A stretch of 64,000 nt of DNA from Vicinamibacterales bacterium (GTDB lineage Bacteria > Acidobacteriota > Vicinamibacteria > Vicinamibacterales > UBA2999). Numbering within the stretch: the stretch's first letter is position 1; every line of letters starts with the position of its first letter. Under the pieces are notes generated by a model that was not told the origin of the DNA, did no database searches, and saw nothing but the letters and a program-made list of their open reading frames with translations. This document shows positions 7,766 to 18,100 of this stretch, piece after piece. The translations under genes were made by a program, and so were the position numbers. The stretch spans positions 1 to 64,000 of the forward strand of contig JBAZYO010000021.1 in assembly GCA_041659285.1 (NCBI GenBank), given 5' to 3'.

Positions 7766-10120
7766 GTGCCCCCGTCCCCGCTCCCTGTCGATGCCTTCAT
7801 CGACCCGATCCGCCTGGCGCTGGATCGCCACCGCGCGGCCGTGCTGACGGCGGCGCCGGGGGCCGGCAAGACCACGCGCGTGCCGCCGGCGCTGGTGGAC
7901 AAGGGCCGCGTGCTCCTGCTGCAGCCGCGGCGGGTCGCAGCCAGGGCCATGGCGCGTCGTATTGCCGATGAACGCGGCTGGACGCTGGGCCGCGAGGTCG
8001 GCTGGCACATCCGCTTCGAGTGGAAGGCGACCGCTGACACCCGGCTGCTCGTCGTCACCGAGGGCATCCTGACCGCATATCTGCAAGACGACCCGCTGCT
8101 GAGCAACGTCACCACGCTCATCGTCGACGAGTTCCACGAGCGCAGCATCCACGCCGACCTGGGCCTCGCGCTCGCCCGCCAGGCGTGGATGGCGCGGCCC
8201 GACCTGCGCATCCTCGTGATGTCGGCGACACTCGACACCGCGCCGGTGTCGCGCTTTCTCGGCGACTGCCCGGTGATCGAGGTGCCCGGGGCCCTCTATC
8301 CGCTCGCCGTAGGCTACGCGCCCGGCCAGACGGTCGCGGCAGCCCTCGACGAGGTCCTGCCCGCGTCGCGCGGCAATGCCTTGTGTTTCTTGCCCGGCGC
8401 CGGAGAGATTGCCCGCGCGAGTCGCGAGTCCGAGGCCGCGGCGGCGCGTCACGGTGTGGACCTGTTGTCACTGTACGGTTCGATGGAGAGCGACGCCCAA
8501 GACGCCGCCCTCGCCCCGGCGGCGCGGCGGCGCGTGATTCTGGCCACCAACATCGCGGAAACGTCGCTGACCGTGCCGGACGTGTCGATCGTCATCGACA
8601 CCGGCCTCCACAAGGTGGCGCGCTACGACGGCGACCGCGGCGTGGACAGCCTCACGCTCGAGCGCATCACGCAGGACTCCGCGGATCAGCGGGCCGGCCG
8701 CGCGGGGCGGCTGGGCCCGGGCGTGGTTCGACGGCTGTGGGACCAGCGCGATCGCTTGCGGCCGCACCGCGAACCCGAGGTCCAGCGGATCGATCTGGCG
8801 GGGCCCGTCTTGTCGATCCTCGGGTGGGGCGGCGATCCCGCGGCGTTCGACTGGTTCGAGCGGCCATCCGACGAGCGTCTCGCGATCGCCGTTGCATTGC
8901 TCGAGCGACTAGGGCTGGCGCGCAACGGGCGCGCGACCGAGCAGGCCCAGTTATTGCGGCGACTGCCCTTGCACCCGCGACTCGCCCGCATCCTGGTGGA
9001 CGGCCTCGGCTCGTTCGAAGCGTCAGCCGCGTGCGCGTGGTTGTCCGAGCCGGGTCGGAGCGAGGGCCGCGACCAGTCCACCTCGTGCGACCTCTTGCCC
9101 ATCATCGACAGTTGGCCGCGCATGCCGTTTCATCTCAAGCGCATCGCCGAGAACCTTGAACGCAGTGCGGCAGCGGCGCTGGGCGGCCGCAAGGCAAGGC
9201 ACATCGACGAGACCGCATTCAGGCGGTCGATCCTGGCGGGGTATCCCGATCGAGTGGCGAAGCGGCGGAATGCTGATCGCGTAACCCTGGCGACAGGCCA
9301 CGGTGCCGTGATGGGACGCGAGAGCGGCGTACGTGACGGCGACTGGCTGGTCGCGCTGGATGTGACCTCGGGAATGGTCCGGCTAAAGCCGGACGCCACA
9401 TCGCCCACGGAAGCAATGGTTCGGTCGGCCTGCCGAGTCGAACCGGAATGGCTCGCCCCTACCCGAAGCGAAGTGATCCACCGCATCGACCGCGACACGG
9501 GTATCGTGCGTGCTCACGCCACCGACTGGTACGACGCGCTCGTGTTGCGCGAGCGGCATGTGCCAGCCGACCCGGGCGTTGCCGCGCCGATGCTAGCCCA
9601 GGCCTGGCTCGACCGCGCCCGCGACGAGAAGACCGAGCGGCTCGTGCGTCGCGCGGCGTTTGCGGGCCACGCGCTCGACCTGCCCGCCCTGGCGAACGCC
9701 GCCGCGGCAGCCGCGAAAGGATTCAATGACCTGGACCTTCCCGCGCATCTGCCGTGGACGACCCGGCAGGCGATCGATCGCGACGCGCAGGACTCACTCG
9801 CCGTTCCCAGCGGCCGCTCGATGCGGCTTGAGTACGCCGCCGACGGCACTGTATCCGTCGCGGTGAAGCTGCAAGAGCTCTTCGGCCTGGCCGAGACGCC
9901 GCGCCTGGGCCCGAAGAAGATCCCGGTTACGTTTCACCTGCTCGCGCCCAACGCGCGGCCGGTGCAGACCACGCAGGACCTCAAGAGCTTCTGGTCGACG
10001 ACCTACCCGGAAATCCGCAAGGAACTGCGGGGCCGCTATCCGCGGCATCCGTGGCCGGACGACCCGTGGACGGCCACGCCGACGCACCGGACCACCAGGG
10101 CCGCCCGGCGCAACGGCTAG
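7766..10120 (+). CDS. hrpB: ATP-dependent helicase HrpB
   Basis: A 784-residue DExH-box helicase, close to the family's usual size of about 800. Walker A is APGAGKTT (about residue 30), the DExH box is DEFH, motif III is MSATLDT, and the RNA-helicase QRAGRAGR motif is present. The HrpB-type C-terminal domain ends with the usual SFWSTTYPEIRKELRGRYPRHPWPDDP signature. HrpB is a conserved bacterial helicase of uncertain physiological role. The GTG start is the only one that keeps the full N-terminus and lies 20 bp from the divergent M1 peptidase start. Residues 537-545 (VRLKPDAT) are encoded by a palindromic dispersed repeat inserted in frame near the C-terminal third. Confidence 0.95.
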   Translation: MPPSPLPVDAFIDPIRLALDRHRAAVLTAAPGAGKTTRVPPALVDKGRVLLLQPRRVAARAMARRIADERGWTLGREVGWHIRFEWKATADTRLLVVTEGILTAYLQDDPLLSNVTTLIVDEFHERSIHADLGLALARQAWMARPDLRILVMSATLDTAPVSRFLGDCPVIEVPGALYPLAVGYAPGQTVAAALDEVLPASRGNALCFLPGAGEIARASRESEAAAARHGVDLLSLYGSMESDAQDAALAPAARRRVILATNIAETSLTVPDVSIVIDTGLHKVARYDGDRGVDSLTLERITQDSADQRAGRAGRLGPGVVRRLWDQRDRLRPHREPEVQRIDLAGPVLSILGWGGDPAAFDWFERPSDERLAIAVALLERLGLARNGRATEQAQLLRRLPLHPRLARILVDGLGSFEASAACAWLSEPGRSEGRDQSTSCDLLPIIDSWPRMPFHLKRIAENLERSAAAALGGRKARHIDETAFRRSILAGYPDRVAKRRNADRVTLATGHGAVMGRESGVRDGDWLVALDVTSGMVRLKPDATSPTEAMVRSACRVEPEWLAPTRSEVIHRIDRDTGIVRAHATDWYDALVLRERHVPADPGVAAPMLAQAWLDRARDEKTERLVRRAAFAGHALDLPALANAAAAAAKGFNDLDLPAHLPWTTRQAIDRDAQDSLAVPSGRSMRLEYAADGTVSVAVKLQELFGLAETPRLGPKKIPVTFHLLAPNARPVQTTQDLKSFWSTTYPEIRKELRGRYPRHPWPDDPWTATPTHRTTRAARRNG
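9376..9401. repeat. GGTCCGGCTAAAGCCGGAC palindromic element in hrpB
   Basis: A copy of the 26-bp palindromic element is read in frame here as V-R-L-K-P-D-A-T inside HrpB. Four further copies are at 27822, 27951, 53205 and 55096. Confidence 0.85.
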
Positions 10121-10138
10121 CCACCACTCTCGGACGGG

Positions 10139-12427
10139 TCACCGGAGCGCAGCGTGAAGGCCGACCCACACGCTCCTGCCGTAGCCGTCGATCCCGGAGC
10201 CGTGCGTACGGTAGGCCGTGTCGAAGAGATTCTGCGCGGAGCCCACGAACTCGAGTCGCTCACCAAGTCGATGGCCCCCGCTGATCGTGAAGACGGTCCA
10301 TCCAGGCGTGCCGCCCGGAGCAATCCGGTGATCGGCGATGTCGCCGCTGGCCAGCCGGTCCTGCGTGGCGGCAAACCGAAGGGCGCCTTCCAGCCAGGAT
10401 CGCTCTGTCAGAGCGGCTCGAAGAGCGAGCAGTCCGTTGAGAGGCGGGATGCGGCGCATGGGCTCGTTCCTGGACGTGGCCTGCCCATAGGTGTACATCA
10501 GGGATCCCGACGCCGTCAGAGACGGCGTCAGGCGGAACTCGCCGTCCGCTTCGACACCGCGGATGAACGCGGACCCGACGTTGGCTTTCTGATACACGGG
10601 TTGAGTGCCGACCATCGGCGACCCGTCGAAGGTACCCCGCACCCGGTCGATCAGTTGATCGAGTGCCGTGCGGTAGGCCGACACCGATGCGGACCCGGCG
10701 TCGGCTCGCCACTTGACTCCGCCTTCGACGGTGACCGAGGACTCGGGCTGGAGGTCCGGCGCCGGTACCTCGACGCCGAAGTCGAACTGGCCGAGGCTGG
10801 AGAGGTCGTCGATATTCGGCGCGCGGAACGCCTGCGCCACGGATCCGAACACGCGCACGCCCTCGGTCAGCGTGAGCAGCACGCCGGCGCTCCCGGTTGC
10901 GGTCGTCGGCGCGATCGCAGCCGACCCGAACTGGGAGTCCGGGGCCGACACGGTGAAGCGGCTGATCCTGACGCCCGCGTCGGCCCGCCATCGCGGACTC
11001 GTCACCGTCGCGTGCGTGAAGGCCGCCAGCGAGCCCGCCGTGGCGCCACTGGCGTACTGCCCCCGCCGATCCTCGGACTGGCCGGTGGCCTCATCGCGAT
11101 CGCGCCGGGCGCTGGTAACCGCGTCGCCGTAGTAGTCGAGACCGGAGACCAGGGAGAGTGAGGGGCGAGGCCGCGACTGCAGTTCGATGGAGAAGCCTTT
11201 CGTGAGCACCCGGTCATGTTCGACGGTGAGGACCGATGAACTTCGCGGCTGGTATTCGCGCTGTTCAGTCGTCCGGTGCAACGAGGCCGTCGCCACCACG
11301 GTCGCCCACAACGGGTTCGGCGACGTGCGTTCGTATCGCAGGTACCCGAGCTGCCGCACTTGAGGGTTGAAGGAATAGCGCGCGAAGCCCCGTTGGGCCA
11401 CCTGGTCGAATCGCGGGACGTCGCCCTGGTGGTTGTGCTGATAGACCATCGTCACGCGCTGCCGCGGCGTCGCCAGCCACTCCGTACGGAGATCGCCGGC
11501 CACTTCGTCGTAGCCACTCGGCGCCTGGATCCCCAGTCCGCCCCCCGCGCGAAGATCGCCGAAGCGGCGCAGCGACACGCCGCCAACGACCCCGACCTTC
11601 CCGCTGGTGACGGCGAGGTTGAATCGACCGCTCTTCTCCATGCCGCTGCTCATGACCTTCGTCGTCGCCCCCCCGCTGACGGCGAACGGCAGCCCAACCC
11701 CCACCGGCCGGCGCGTGATGATGTTGATGACGCCACCCATGGCATCGCTGCCGTACAGCACGGAGCCCGATCCACGCACGACCTCGATCCGATCGATGTT
11801 CGCCGGATCCACCGTCGCCAGGTACTGATTCGGGCCGTACCGGAAGGTGGCGTTGTTCAAGCGGATGCCGTCGACCATCACCAGCACCTGGTTACCGACC
11901 AGGCCACGCAAGTACGGCGATCCGCCCCCGTGATTGGTCTTTTGCATGAAGACACCCGGCGCGTCCCCGAGCGCCTCGGGTGTCGTGCGGGGGAGCCTCT
12001 GGTCGAGCGCTCCCGACTCGATGACCGTGATCGACCGCGGCACATCGAACGCGCGCGCCTCGGCGCGCTCCGCGCTGACCGTCACGGACTCGTGCACGCG
12101 GTAGGGGCGGCGCATCAGGGCGAGCTCGACCGTCGAGCCACCGTTCGGGACGGCAACCGCAAGCATCGCCGGCTCGAACCCATCGGCGGTCACGCGCACC
12201 GTGTAGTTCCCTGGCTCCAGGCTGCTGAACTCCCACTCCCCGTCAGGAGCGGTCGGGATCAAACGCCCGAGCGGGAGAAGCTCGACCCGCGCCCCAGGCA
12301 GGCCGGCACGCGTGTCGTCGTCCACCGCACGCCCCCGGATCGAGGCGATGCCCGACGGTTGTGCGTCAGCCGACGACGCCGGCGCGACACACGACAGTAA
12401 CAAGGCGATGCCGCAAAATGCTCTCAC
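10139..12427 (-). CDS. TonB-dependent outer-membrane receptor (hemoglobin/heme-receptor-like)
   Basis: A 762-residue outer-membrane receptor that would import a ligand using energy from TonB. The signal peptide is followed by a carboxypeptidase-regulatory-like domain (IRGRAVDDDTRAGLPGARVE). The plug domain (PRSITVIESGALDQ, YLRGLVGNQVLVMVDGIRLN, DRIEVVRGSGSVLYGSDAMGG) resembles the heme/hemoglobin receptor group, and a 22-strand-type barrel follows. The GTG at 12427 is preferred over an upstream TTG at 12439 because GAGGA lies 6-7 bases before it. It is the last gene of a three-gene operon, 33 bp after the phosphoesterase gene. The ligand cannot be read from the sequence; heme is only a family-based guess. 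Confidence 0.88.
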   Translation of the reverse strand: MRAFCGIALLLSCVAPASSADAQPSGIASIRGRAVDDDTRAGLPGARVELLPLGRLIPTAPDGEWEFSSLEPGNYTVRVTADGFEPAMLAVAVPNGGSTVELALMRRPYRVHESVTVSAERAEARAFDVPRSITVIESGALDQRLPRTTPEALGDAPGVFMQKTNHGGGSPYLRGLVGNQVLVMVDGIRLNNATFRYGPNQYLATVDPANIDRIEVVRGSGSVLYGSDAMGGVINIITRRPVGVGLPFAVSGGATTKVMSSGMEKSGRFNLAVTSGKVGVVGGVSLRRFGDLRAGGGLGIQAPSGYDEVAGDLRTEWLATPRQRVTMVYQHNHQGDVPRFDQVAQRGFARYSFNPQVRQLGYLRYERTSPNPLWATVVATASLHRTTEQREYQPRSSSVLTVEHDRVLTKGFSIELQSRPRPSLSLVSGLDYYGDAVTSARRDRDEATGQSEDRRGQYASGATAGSLAAFTHATVTSPRWRADAGVRISRFTVSAPDSQFGSAAIAPTTATGSAGVLLTLTEGVRVFGSVAQAFRAPNIDDLSSLGQFDFGVEVPAPDLQPESSVTVEGGVKWRADAGSASVSAYRTALDQLIDRVRGTFDGSPMVGTQPVYQKANVGSAFIRGVEADGEFRLTPSLTASGSLMYTYGQATSRNEPMRRIPPLNGLLALRAALTERSWLEGALRFAATQDRLASGDIADHRIAPGGTPGWTVFTISGGHRLGERLEFVGSAQNLFDTAYRTHGSGIDGYGRSVWVGLHAALR

Positions 12428-12460
12428 TCTGATCCTCAACGGTCGAGTCGCGCCCTGGCA

Positions 12461-15100
12461 CTACTGCTTCCGCGGCTCCCGGTCGTCGTCTTCGACGTCA
12501 ACCGCAAAGGGCGAGAACACCGCCTTGCGGACAACGGGATACGGCTCATTCCACCCCTTCACGAGCCCCCACACGATGCGGTTCAACCGATCGGTCGGCG
12601 CCGCGTCAGGCACGTCGAAGCGCATCTTCATGGTCGACAGGGCGGCCTCGCGCAGCGGACCCCGCATCGCGGTGAGGGGCGGATTCTGTTCGAAGATGGA
12701 CTGCTTGGGCTGCACGGTGGAGTACGGCCGCACATTCGGTGTGGGGGTGAAGCTGGCGCGCATATCGGTGGCGATCATGTCGAAGAGCGACATGGTGGGC
12801 AATCCGAGCATCAGCTCGATCGTCTTCACCATGCTCTGGTTCGCATAGAACGTGGAGTCGACGGCGCCACGGCGGATATACGGCGAGATCGCCAGCGCCA
12901 CGGTCCGGTGGCCGTCCACGTGATCGACGCCGTTCTGCGCATCGTCCTCAACCACGAAAATGGCCATCTTGGGCCAGAACGAGGTACGCGACAGCGCCTC
13001 GACGATCTGGCCGAGCGCCAGGTCGTTGTCGGCGACCATCGCCTTCGGTGACGACGTTCCGGGACTCGCCCCACGAGTGTGATCGGCCGGCAGTTGCAGG
13101 ACCACCAGGTTGGGCATGGTGCCGCGCTTCGTCCATTCGGCGACGTCCTTCAGGAAGATTTGCGCACGCACGACGTCGGGAATGGCCTGCGAGTAGGGCG
13201 GGTAGTTCTTCGCGAGAACCTGATTGAGTGGGGCGATCGGCGCCGTCACGTTCCATTCGCCACTGAAGTCGGCCCCCGCCTTCCAGCGCTCGAGCAGTGT
13301 TCCCCGCTGGTTGTCCCTGCCCTCCGGCAGGCGGCCGGCGTACTCGCCGTACACCTTTACGGTCTTGCCGCGCGCGCGCGCGAGGTCCCACAGGAAGCCG
13401 GTGTTGGCGTACGCAAGCGGATCAGTGCCGTCGAAGGGATAGCTCCGCCCAACGTAGCCGGGCCAGAGCGTATAGCTCGTCTCGTTTGCCTGGGTCACCC
13501 ACTGATGACCATCACCGGAGTTCCCGCCGGTGGCGTAGAAGTTATCGAGTAGCACGAACTCGTCGGCCAGCTTGCGTTGGTTCGGCGTAACATCCGCGCC
13601 GAACATCACGAAGGCCGGCTCGCCGTTCCCCTTCGGCAAGTCGCCGAAGAGCTGATCGTAGGTCCGGTTTTCCTTGATGATGTAGACGACGTGCTCGATC
13701 AGTGACGGGTCGCCCGCACGTCGCGGCACGGCCAGCGGCGCGGGGACGGCCGTACCGCGTGGCGCCATCTCCTGACGGGCCGTGGCAATGTGATTGTTCT
13801 CGGCCACCGCCGTCGTATAGCTGTCGAGCTGCGCCGCGTCTGGAACCGCCACCACACTGACGGTGCCGCGGTTCGAGTGAACGTAGCGGCGCTTCGGATC
13901 GCCTTGCGAACCTGAACCGACGCCAAGCAGCGTCGCGATGCCGAGCTTGGAGCCATCGCGGCTGAGCGCCAGGTGGTTCGGATACCACGCCGTGGGAATG
14001 AGCCCGCGAATGGCCTGCGTCTTGGTGTCGACAATCGCCACGGCGTTAAGGCCGCCCAGAGCGACGAAGAGCGTCGCGCCATCGGGAGCCAGGGCCAGCG
14101 CCGTGGGCGCCACGCCCTTCTGCTTCAAACCAAAGGGCTCGAGGGGAATCGTCGACACCACCCGCTGGGCGCTGGTGTCGACGACCGACAGCGAGTCGGA
14201 GTTGGCGTTGGCCACGAAGAGTCGATGCCGCGGCTCGTCCCAGACCATCGCGGTGGGATGCAGTCCCACCGCGAGCGTGTCCGTCACCGCCAGGCGATCG
14301 AGATCGACACGGGTCAGGCTGCCTGTTGACGCGATGCCGCGCTCGTCGACAACGACGCGGTCGGCAGTGGGAGCCAGTCCGGTTGGCGCCGTGATGTCCC
14401 CGTCCTTCGGCCAACGGCCGCCCCAGTTGCTCACCCAGGCGGTGCGCCCGTCCCGGCTGACGACAGCGCCGAATGGCGCCACGCCGCCGGTCTTGACGAT
14501 GCCCGACACCCGGCCGGTGTCGGCGTCGACGACGGCCAGCGCGTTATCGAACACGAGCGGCACCACCGCCCGCCCGCCGCTGTCGGTACGCGCCAGCGCC
14601 GGCGCGCCGCCAAGGTGGCGGCCAAGGTCGGCCGCCAGCGGCACGAACGCCGCGCCCTCGCCGCGCCACAGTTGCACCGCGCCGCCCTCGCGGTTGTTGA
14701 CGGCCCTGGGAGGCACCGTGATTCCAACCAACGGACTCTGGCGGGCCGGGTCGAACACGAGACCCTGCAAGGCCGGCGCGCCCGCCAGTTTGGCCTGTTG
14801 GCGAACCCGATTCTGCATCCAGTCCAGACGAAACAGGTCGGCGCCGCCACTGTTCGCGCGCGTGAGCACCCAGACCTCGTCGTCGGTGGCGCCAAAGGTG
14901 AGGCCGAACACACGCCCGTCGAACACGCTCTGCACACCCGCTGGCGTGATGCCCTGGCGGGTGGTGATGACGCCCGGGTCAGTGACCGCCCGCACCGGCT
15001 GCGGGGTGCCCTGCGAGAACAGGACGGCGGCCGACACGGAGAGCCCCACGGCGCTGCCGAGGATGCTTCCGGTGATGACGCTGATAAACCGCGATCGCAT
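12461..15100 (-). CDS. Secreted bifunctional YncE-type propeller / phosphoesterase-family protein
   Basis: An 879-residue exported protein. After a signal peptide (about 1-30), residues to about 450 form a YncE/surface-layer-type beta-propeller with repeats such as LFVANANSDSLSVVDT and LFVALGGLNAVAIVDTKT. The C-terminal half is a phosphoesterase domain of the alkaline-phosphatase superfamily (VVYIIKENRTYDQLFGDLPKGNG, DNFYATGGNSGDGH, IFVVEDDAQNGVDHVDGHRT) with metal-ligand-type Asp, Asn and His residues. The substrate is unknown. The ATG at 15100 has GGAGAG six bases upstream; an alternative ATG at 15112 overlaps the preceding stop as TAATG. Either way it is coupled to the upstream TonB receptor gene, and another receptor follows. 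Confidence 0.87.
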   Translation of the reverse strand: MRSRFISVITGSILGSAVGLSVSAAVLFSQGTPQPVRAVTDPGVITTRQGITPAGVQSVFDGRVFGLTFGATDDEVWVLTRANSGGADLFRLDWMQNRVRQQAKLAGAPALQGLVFDPARQSPLVGITVPPRAVNNREGGAVQLWRGEGAAFVPLAADLGRHLGGAPALARTDSGGRAVVPLVFDNALAVVDADTGRVSGIVKTGGVAPFGAVVSRDGRTAWVSNWGGRWPKDGDITAPTGLAPTADRVVVDERGIASTGSLTRVDLDRLAVTDTLAVGLHPTAMVWDEPRHRLFVANANSDSLSVVDTSAQRVVSTIPLEPFGLKQKGVAPTALALAPDGATLFVALGGLNAVAIVDTKTQAIRGLIPTAWYPNHLALSRDGSKLGIATLLGVGSGSQGDPKRRYVHSNRGTVSVVAVPDAAQLDSYTTAVAENNHIATARQEMAPRGTAVPAPLAVPRRAGDPSLIEHVVYIIKENRTYDQLFGDLPKGNGEPAFVMFGADVTPNQRKLADEFVLLDNFYATGGNSGDGHQWVTQANETSYTLWPGYVGRSYPFDGTDPLAYANTGFLWDLARARGKTVKVYGEYAGRLPEGRDNQRGTLLERWKAGADFSGEWNVTAPIAPLNQVLAKNYPPYSQAIPDVVRAQIFLKDVAEWTKRGTMPNLVVLQLPADHTRGASPGTSSPKAMVADNDLALGQIVEALSRTSFWPKMAIFVVEDDAQNGVDHVDGHRTVALAISPYIRRGAVDSTFYANQSMVKTIELMLGLPTMSLFDMIATDMRASFTPTPNVRPYSTVQPKQSIFEQNPPLTAMRGPLREAALSTMKMRFDVPDAAPTDRLNRIVWGLVKGWNEPYPVVRKAVFSPFAVDVEDDDREPRKQ

Positions 15101-15111
15101 GTTGCTCTCCA

Positions 15112-18100
15112 TTAGAACGAGTAACGGGCGGCCAGCTGCATCGTCCGCGGCCCGCCGATGGTGGAAGTGATCCGCCCAGCGGTACCGGAACCGTTGGCCG
15201 CGAAGGTTGACGCGGGGTTGGCGAACACCGGGGTGTTGAGTGCGTTGAAGATCTCCCACCGCACTTCGATTCGCTGGCGGCGCCCCAGGGGAATCGCCCG
15301 CGCCACCGTCAGGTCGAGCTCCATTTGCGACGGGCCGCGAAGGATGTTGCGACCCGTGTCGCCCCATTGATCGAGCGAGTCCTGAAACGCCGCGACGTTG
15401 AAGTAGTTGTCAAGGCGGTCCTGCACGCGACCGGACCCGACGGCGTCGGCGACGGTCATGCCAGGGGCGAAGCTGACCCGCACGCGGCTCATCTGCGCGA
15501 AGAACGCGTTGCGCGTGGCGTTACCGAGCACGGTGAACGGCGTGCCCGACTGATACGTGAAAATGCCGGACAGGTTCCAACCACCGGTGATCGCCCGAAT
15601 CATCGACCCGGTACCACCGACGCCGGGTACGTCCACGATGAAGCTGGTCGTCAGGCGATGCGTCCGGTCGAAGTCGGAGGGGCCCCAGTTGTTCTCGGGG
15701 CGCGTCGGGTCGTGCTCGACCAGCCCGCCGTCGGACGACAGGAGGTCCATGGTTCGGCTCAGCGTGTAGGCGACGTTCGTGACAAGCGCCCGGCCCACCC
15801 GCACACGAGCCTTGGCCTGCAGGCCGTGGTATTCGGAACGGCCGACGTTGGTGATTTGCTGGAAGCCGCCATTGCGGTTCAGCCCGAGGAACTCTCCGGA
15901 TACGAAGAAGTCCGGGTTAATCACCCGGCCGAGCCGGTCGTAGATGTCCGTGAACCCGTTGACCGGGGTCACGCGCGGATCGACCGGCACCGCCAGGTTG
16001 ACCTTACCGAGCAGACCGACGCCGCGCGATCCGACGTAGCGCACGTCGAACAGCAGCGACCGGCTGGCCTCGTACTGCACGTTCGCCGACCACTGGTGCG
16101 TGTAAGGGGTCCGGATCAGCGGATCCACGAACACGTTGTTCTTCGAGCTGAACGGCGACTGGGCGGGAAACGCCGAGCCGTCGGCCCGCACCCACTGCGG
16201 CGCGCCGTTGGCGTCGCGCACGATCGCCACGTTCAAGGGAATCTGGAACGGATTCACGTTGAGCCGGGGATACGGGTCGGCCATGTCGGGCGGCGCCGGG
16301 ACATTCTGGTAGATGAAGAACGGGGCGGCCCGCTGGAGGTCGACCTTGTAGCTGGCCCCGGGCCGCTCGTAGTAGAGACCCCACCCACCGCGCACGACGA
16401 TCTTGGGGGCGAACGAGGGCTGCCAGGCCAGGCCCACGCGGGGGGCCACGTTGTTGTAGTCGGTGGTGAGCGTCGAATCGTTCATGGCCTTGTGGATCTG
16501 GCTCAGGTCGATCGGCGTGCCTGGATCGACCACCAGGCCAATCGACAGCGGCGTGAAGTTGGGCTGGAAGAAGGGCGCGTTGGCCGGCACCTGGAATCCG
16601 GGCTGCACGCCCAGCTTGGCCGCGGCCTCGGGCAGGTAGTAGTTGCCGATCCGGCCGTTGCGATCGGCGAAGTTACCGAACAGGTCGTAGCGCAAGCCAA
16701 CGTTCAGGGTCAGCCCTCCACCCACGCGCCAGTCGTCCTGCACGAACCCGCCGATGTCGTGCGCCATGAAATCGCGGCGCGTGTCTCCCTGGTCGAGGTC
16801 GGACGACCCGCTGGCCGCGCCGTGACCGGTAAAGAACAGTGCCCAGTTGTTGTAGTCGAGGTCGCCGTTGGTCCGCGACATGAACTCGCCCGCGATGTTG
16901 ACGCGGCGGTACTCGACGCCGGCCTGCAGGGTGTGTGCTCCGCGGCTGACGGTCACGCGGTCGGCTGCGGTCAGGACACGCTGGATGTCGAAGAAGTCCC
17001 ACGCGTTGCCGATGCCGCCCGAGTTGCGCTGCGTGTTGATGTCGATGGTCGGCATGAGCGCGGCCAGGCCGCCGATGGCACCCTCGAGCGGGTTGTAGAT
17101 GCCGAGTGTCGAGTTGTAGATGTCGCGGTACTTCGAGATCCGGGTGTTCTGGAGGTCGTAATACCCGACCGTGGCCTCGTGGAGAACACCCCCTTGGAAA
17201 GCGTGGGTGTTGGTGACGCCGGACAGCCACGCCGGCGTGGTCCCCAGCGTCGGTGACGGCGACGCGTCCGCCCACCCGAAGGCCTCGTCAACCTCCTGGT
17301 TCGACCGCGCCAGCATCACGCGCGTCTGGTTCGCGGAGCCGAGGCGGTGTTGCACCGATCCGAAGAGTGACGACCCCTGCAGTTCGGTGGGAATCACCTG
17401 CTGCTGCAAGTATTCCCGGCCGTAACTGCCGTTGCCCTTGAGGATCGGCTGGTTTCCCGTCGGCGACGGGATCAGGAACTGGCCGTCACGCTTCACGTTG
17501 AGGATGTTGAGGGCAACCGGGTGGATGTCGGCCGCGGTCAGCGTGCGAAGAGTGAGGCGCGCCGGGTCGGCGAAGAATTGCGCGATGAGGCCGGCCTGCT
17601 GGTCGGCAGGGAAGGCCCGCAGTGCGTTCATGAAGTTCTGGGCGAAGCGGGGGTCGTCCTGCTGCCCGCTCTGGATCCAGGCGTTGGCGACGCCGGCAAT
17701 CGTCTCGGCGTTACGAACGTCGGTGAGGCCCATCGGCAGGCCGGTCGCGGCGTTGGCATTCGACGCGTAGCCGGACTTGAAGCCCTGCCTCTGTGCCGCG
17801 CCGAAGAAATAGGTGCGGCGCCGCAGGACGGGGCCACCAAACGTGGCGCTCGTGTCATTGCGGCGGAACTCCGGCTTGGCCACGCCGGCGCGATTCAGGA
17901 AGAACTCGTTGGCATTCAGCTTCTCGTGCTGGAAGTAGTAGCCGGCCGTACCGGCGAAGCGGTCAGTGCCGGAGCGCGTGATGAGCCCGATGTTGCCGCC
18001 CGCACTCCGCCCGCGCGAGGCCGACGGTAACGCCGTCTGCACTTCGACCTCGTCGAGCGCCTCGAGGGGCAGGCCGACGCCGCCGCCAAGGCCGCCACTC

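Noticed and set aside
15101..15367. An N-terminal extension of the phosphoesterase gene into the TonB receptor gene
   Set aside because: The extension is Arg/Pro-rich antisense-type sequence and would hide the signal peptide; ATG at 15100 has a ribosome-binding site.
15325..17256. A 643-codon open frame on the plus strand opposite the large TonB receptor gene
   Set aside because: It mirrors the receptor codons and lacks any recognisable domain; long antisense frames are expected at this GC content. The same holds for plus-strand frames at 11276-12400, 29566-30993, 45031-46542 and 62151-63383.
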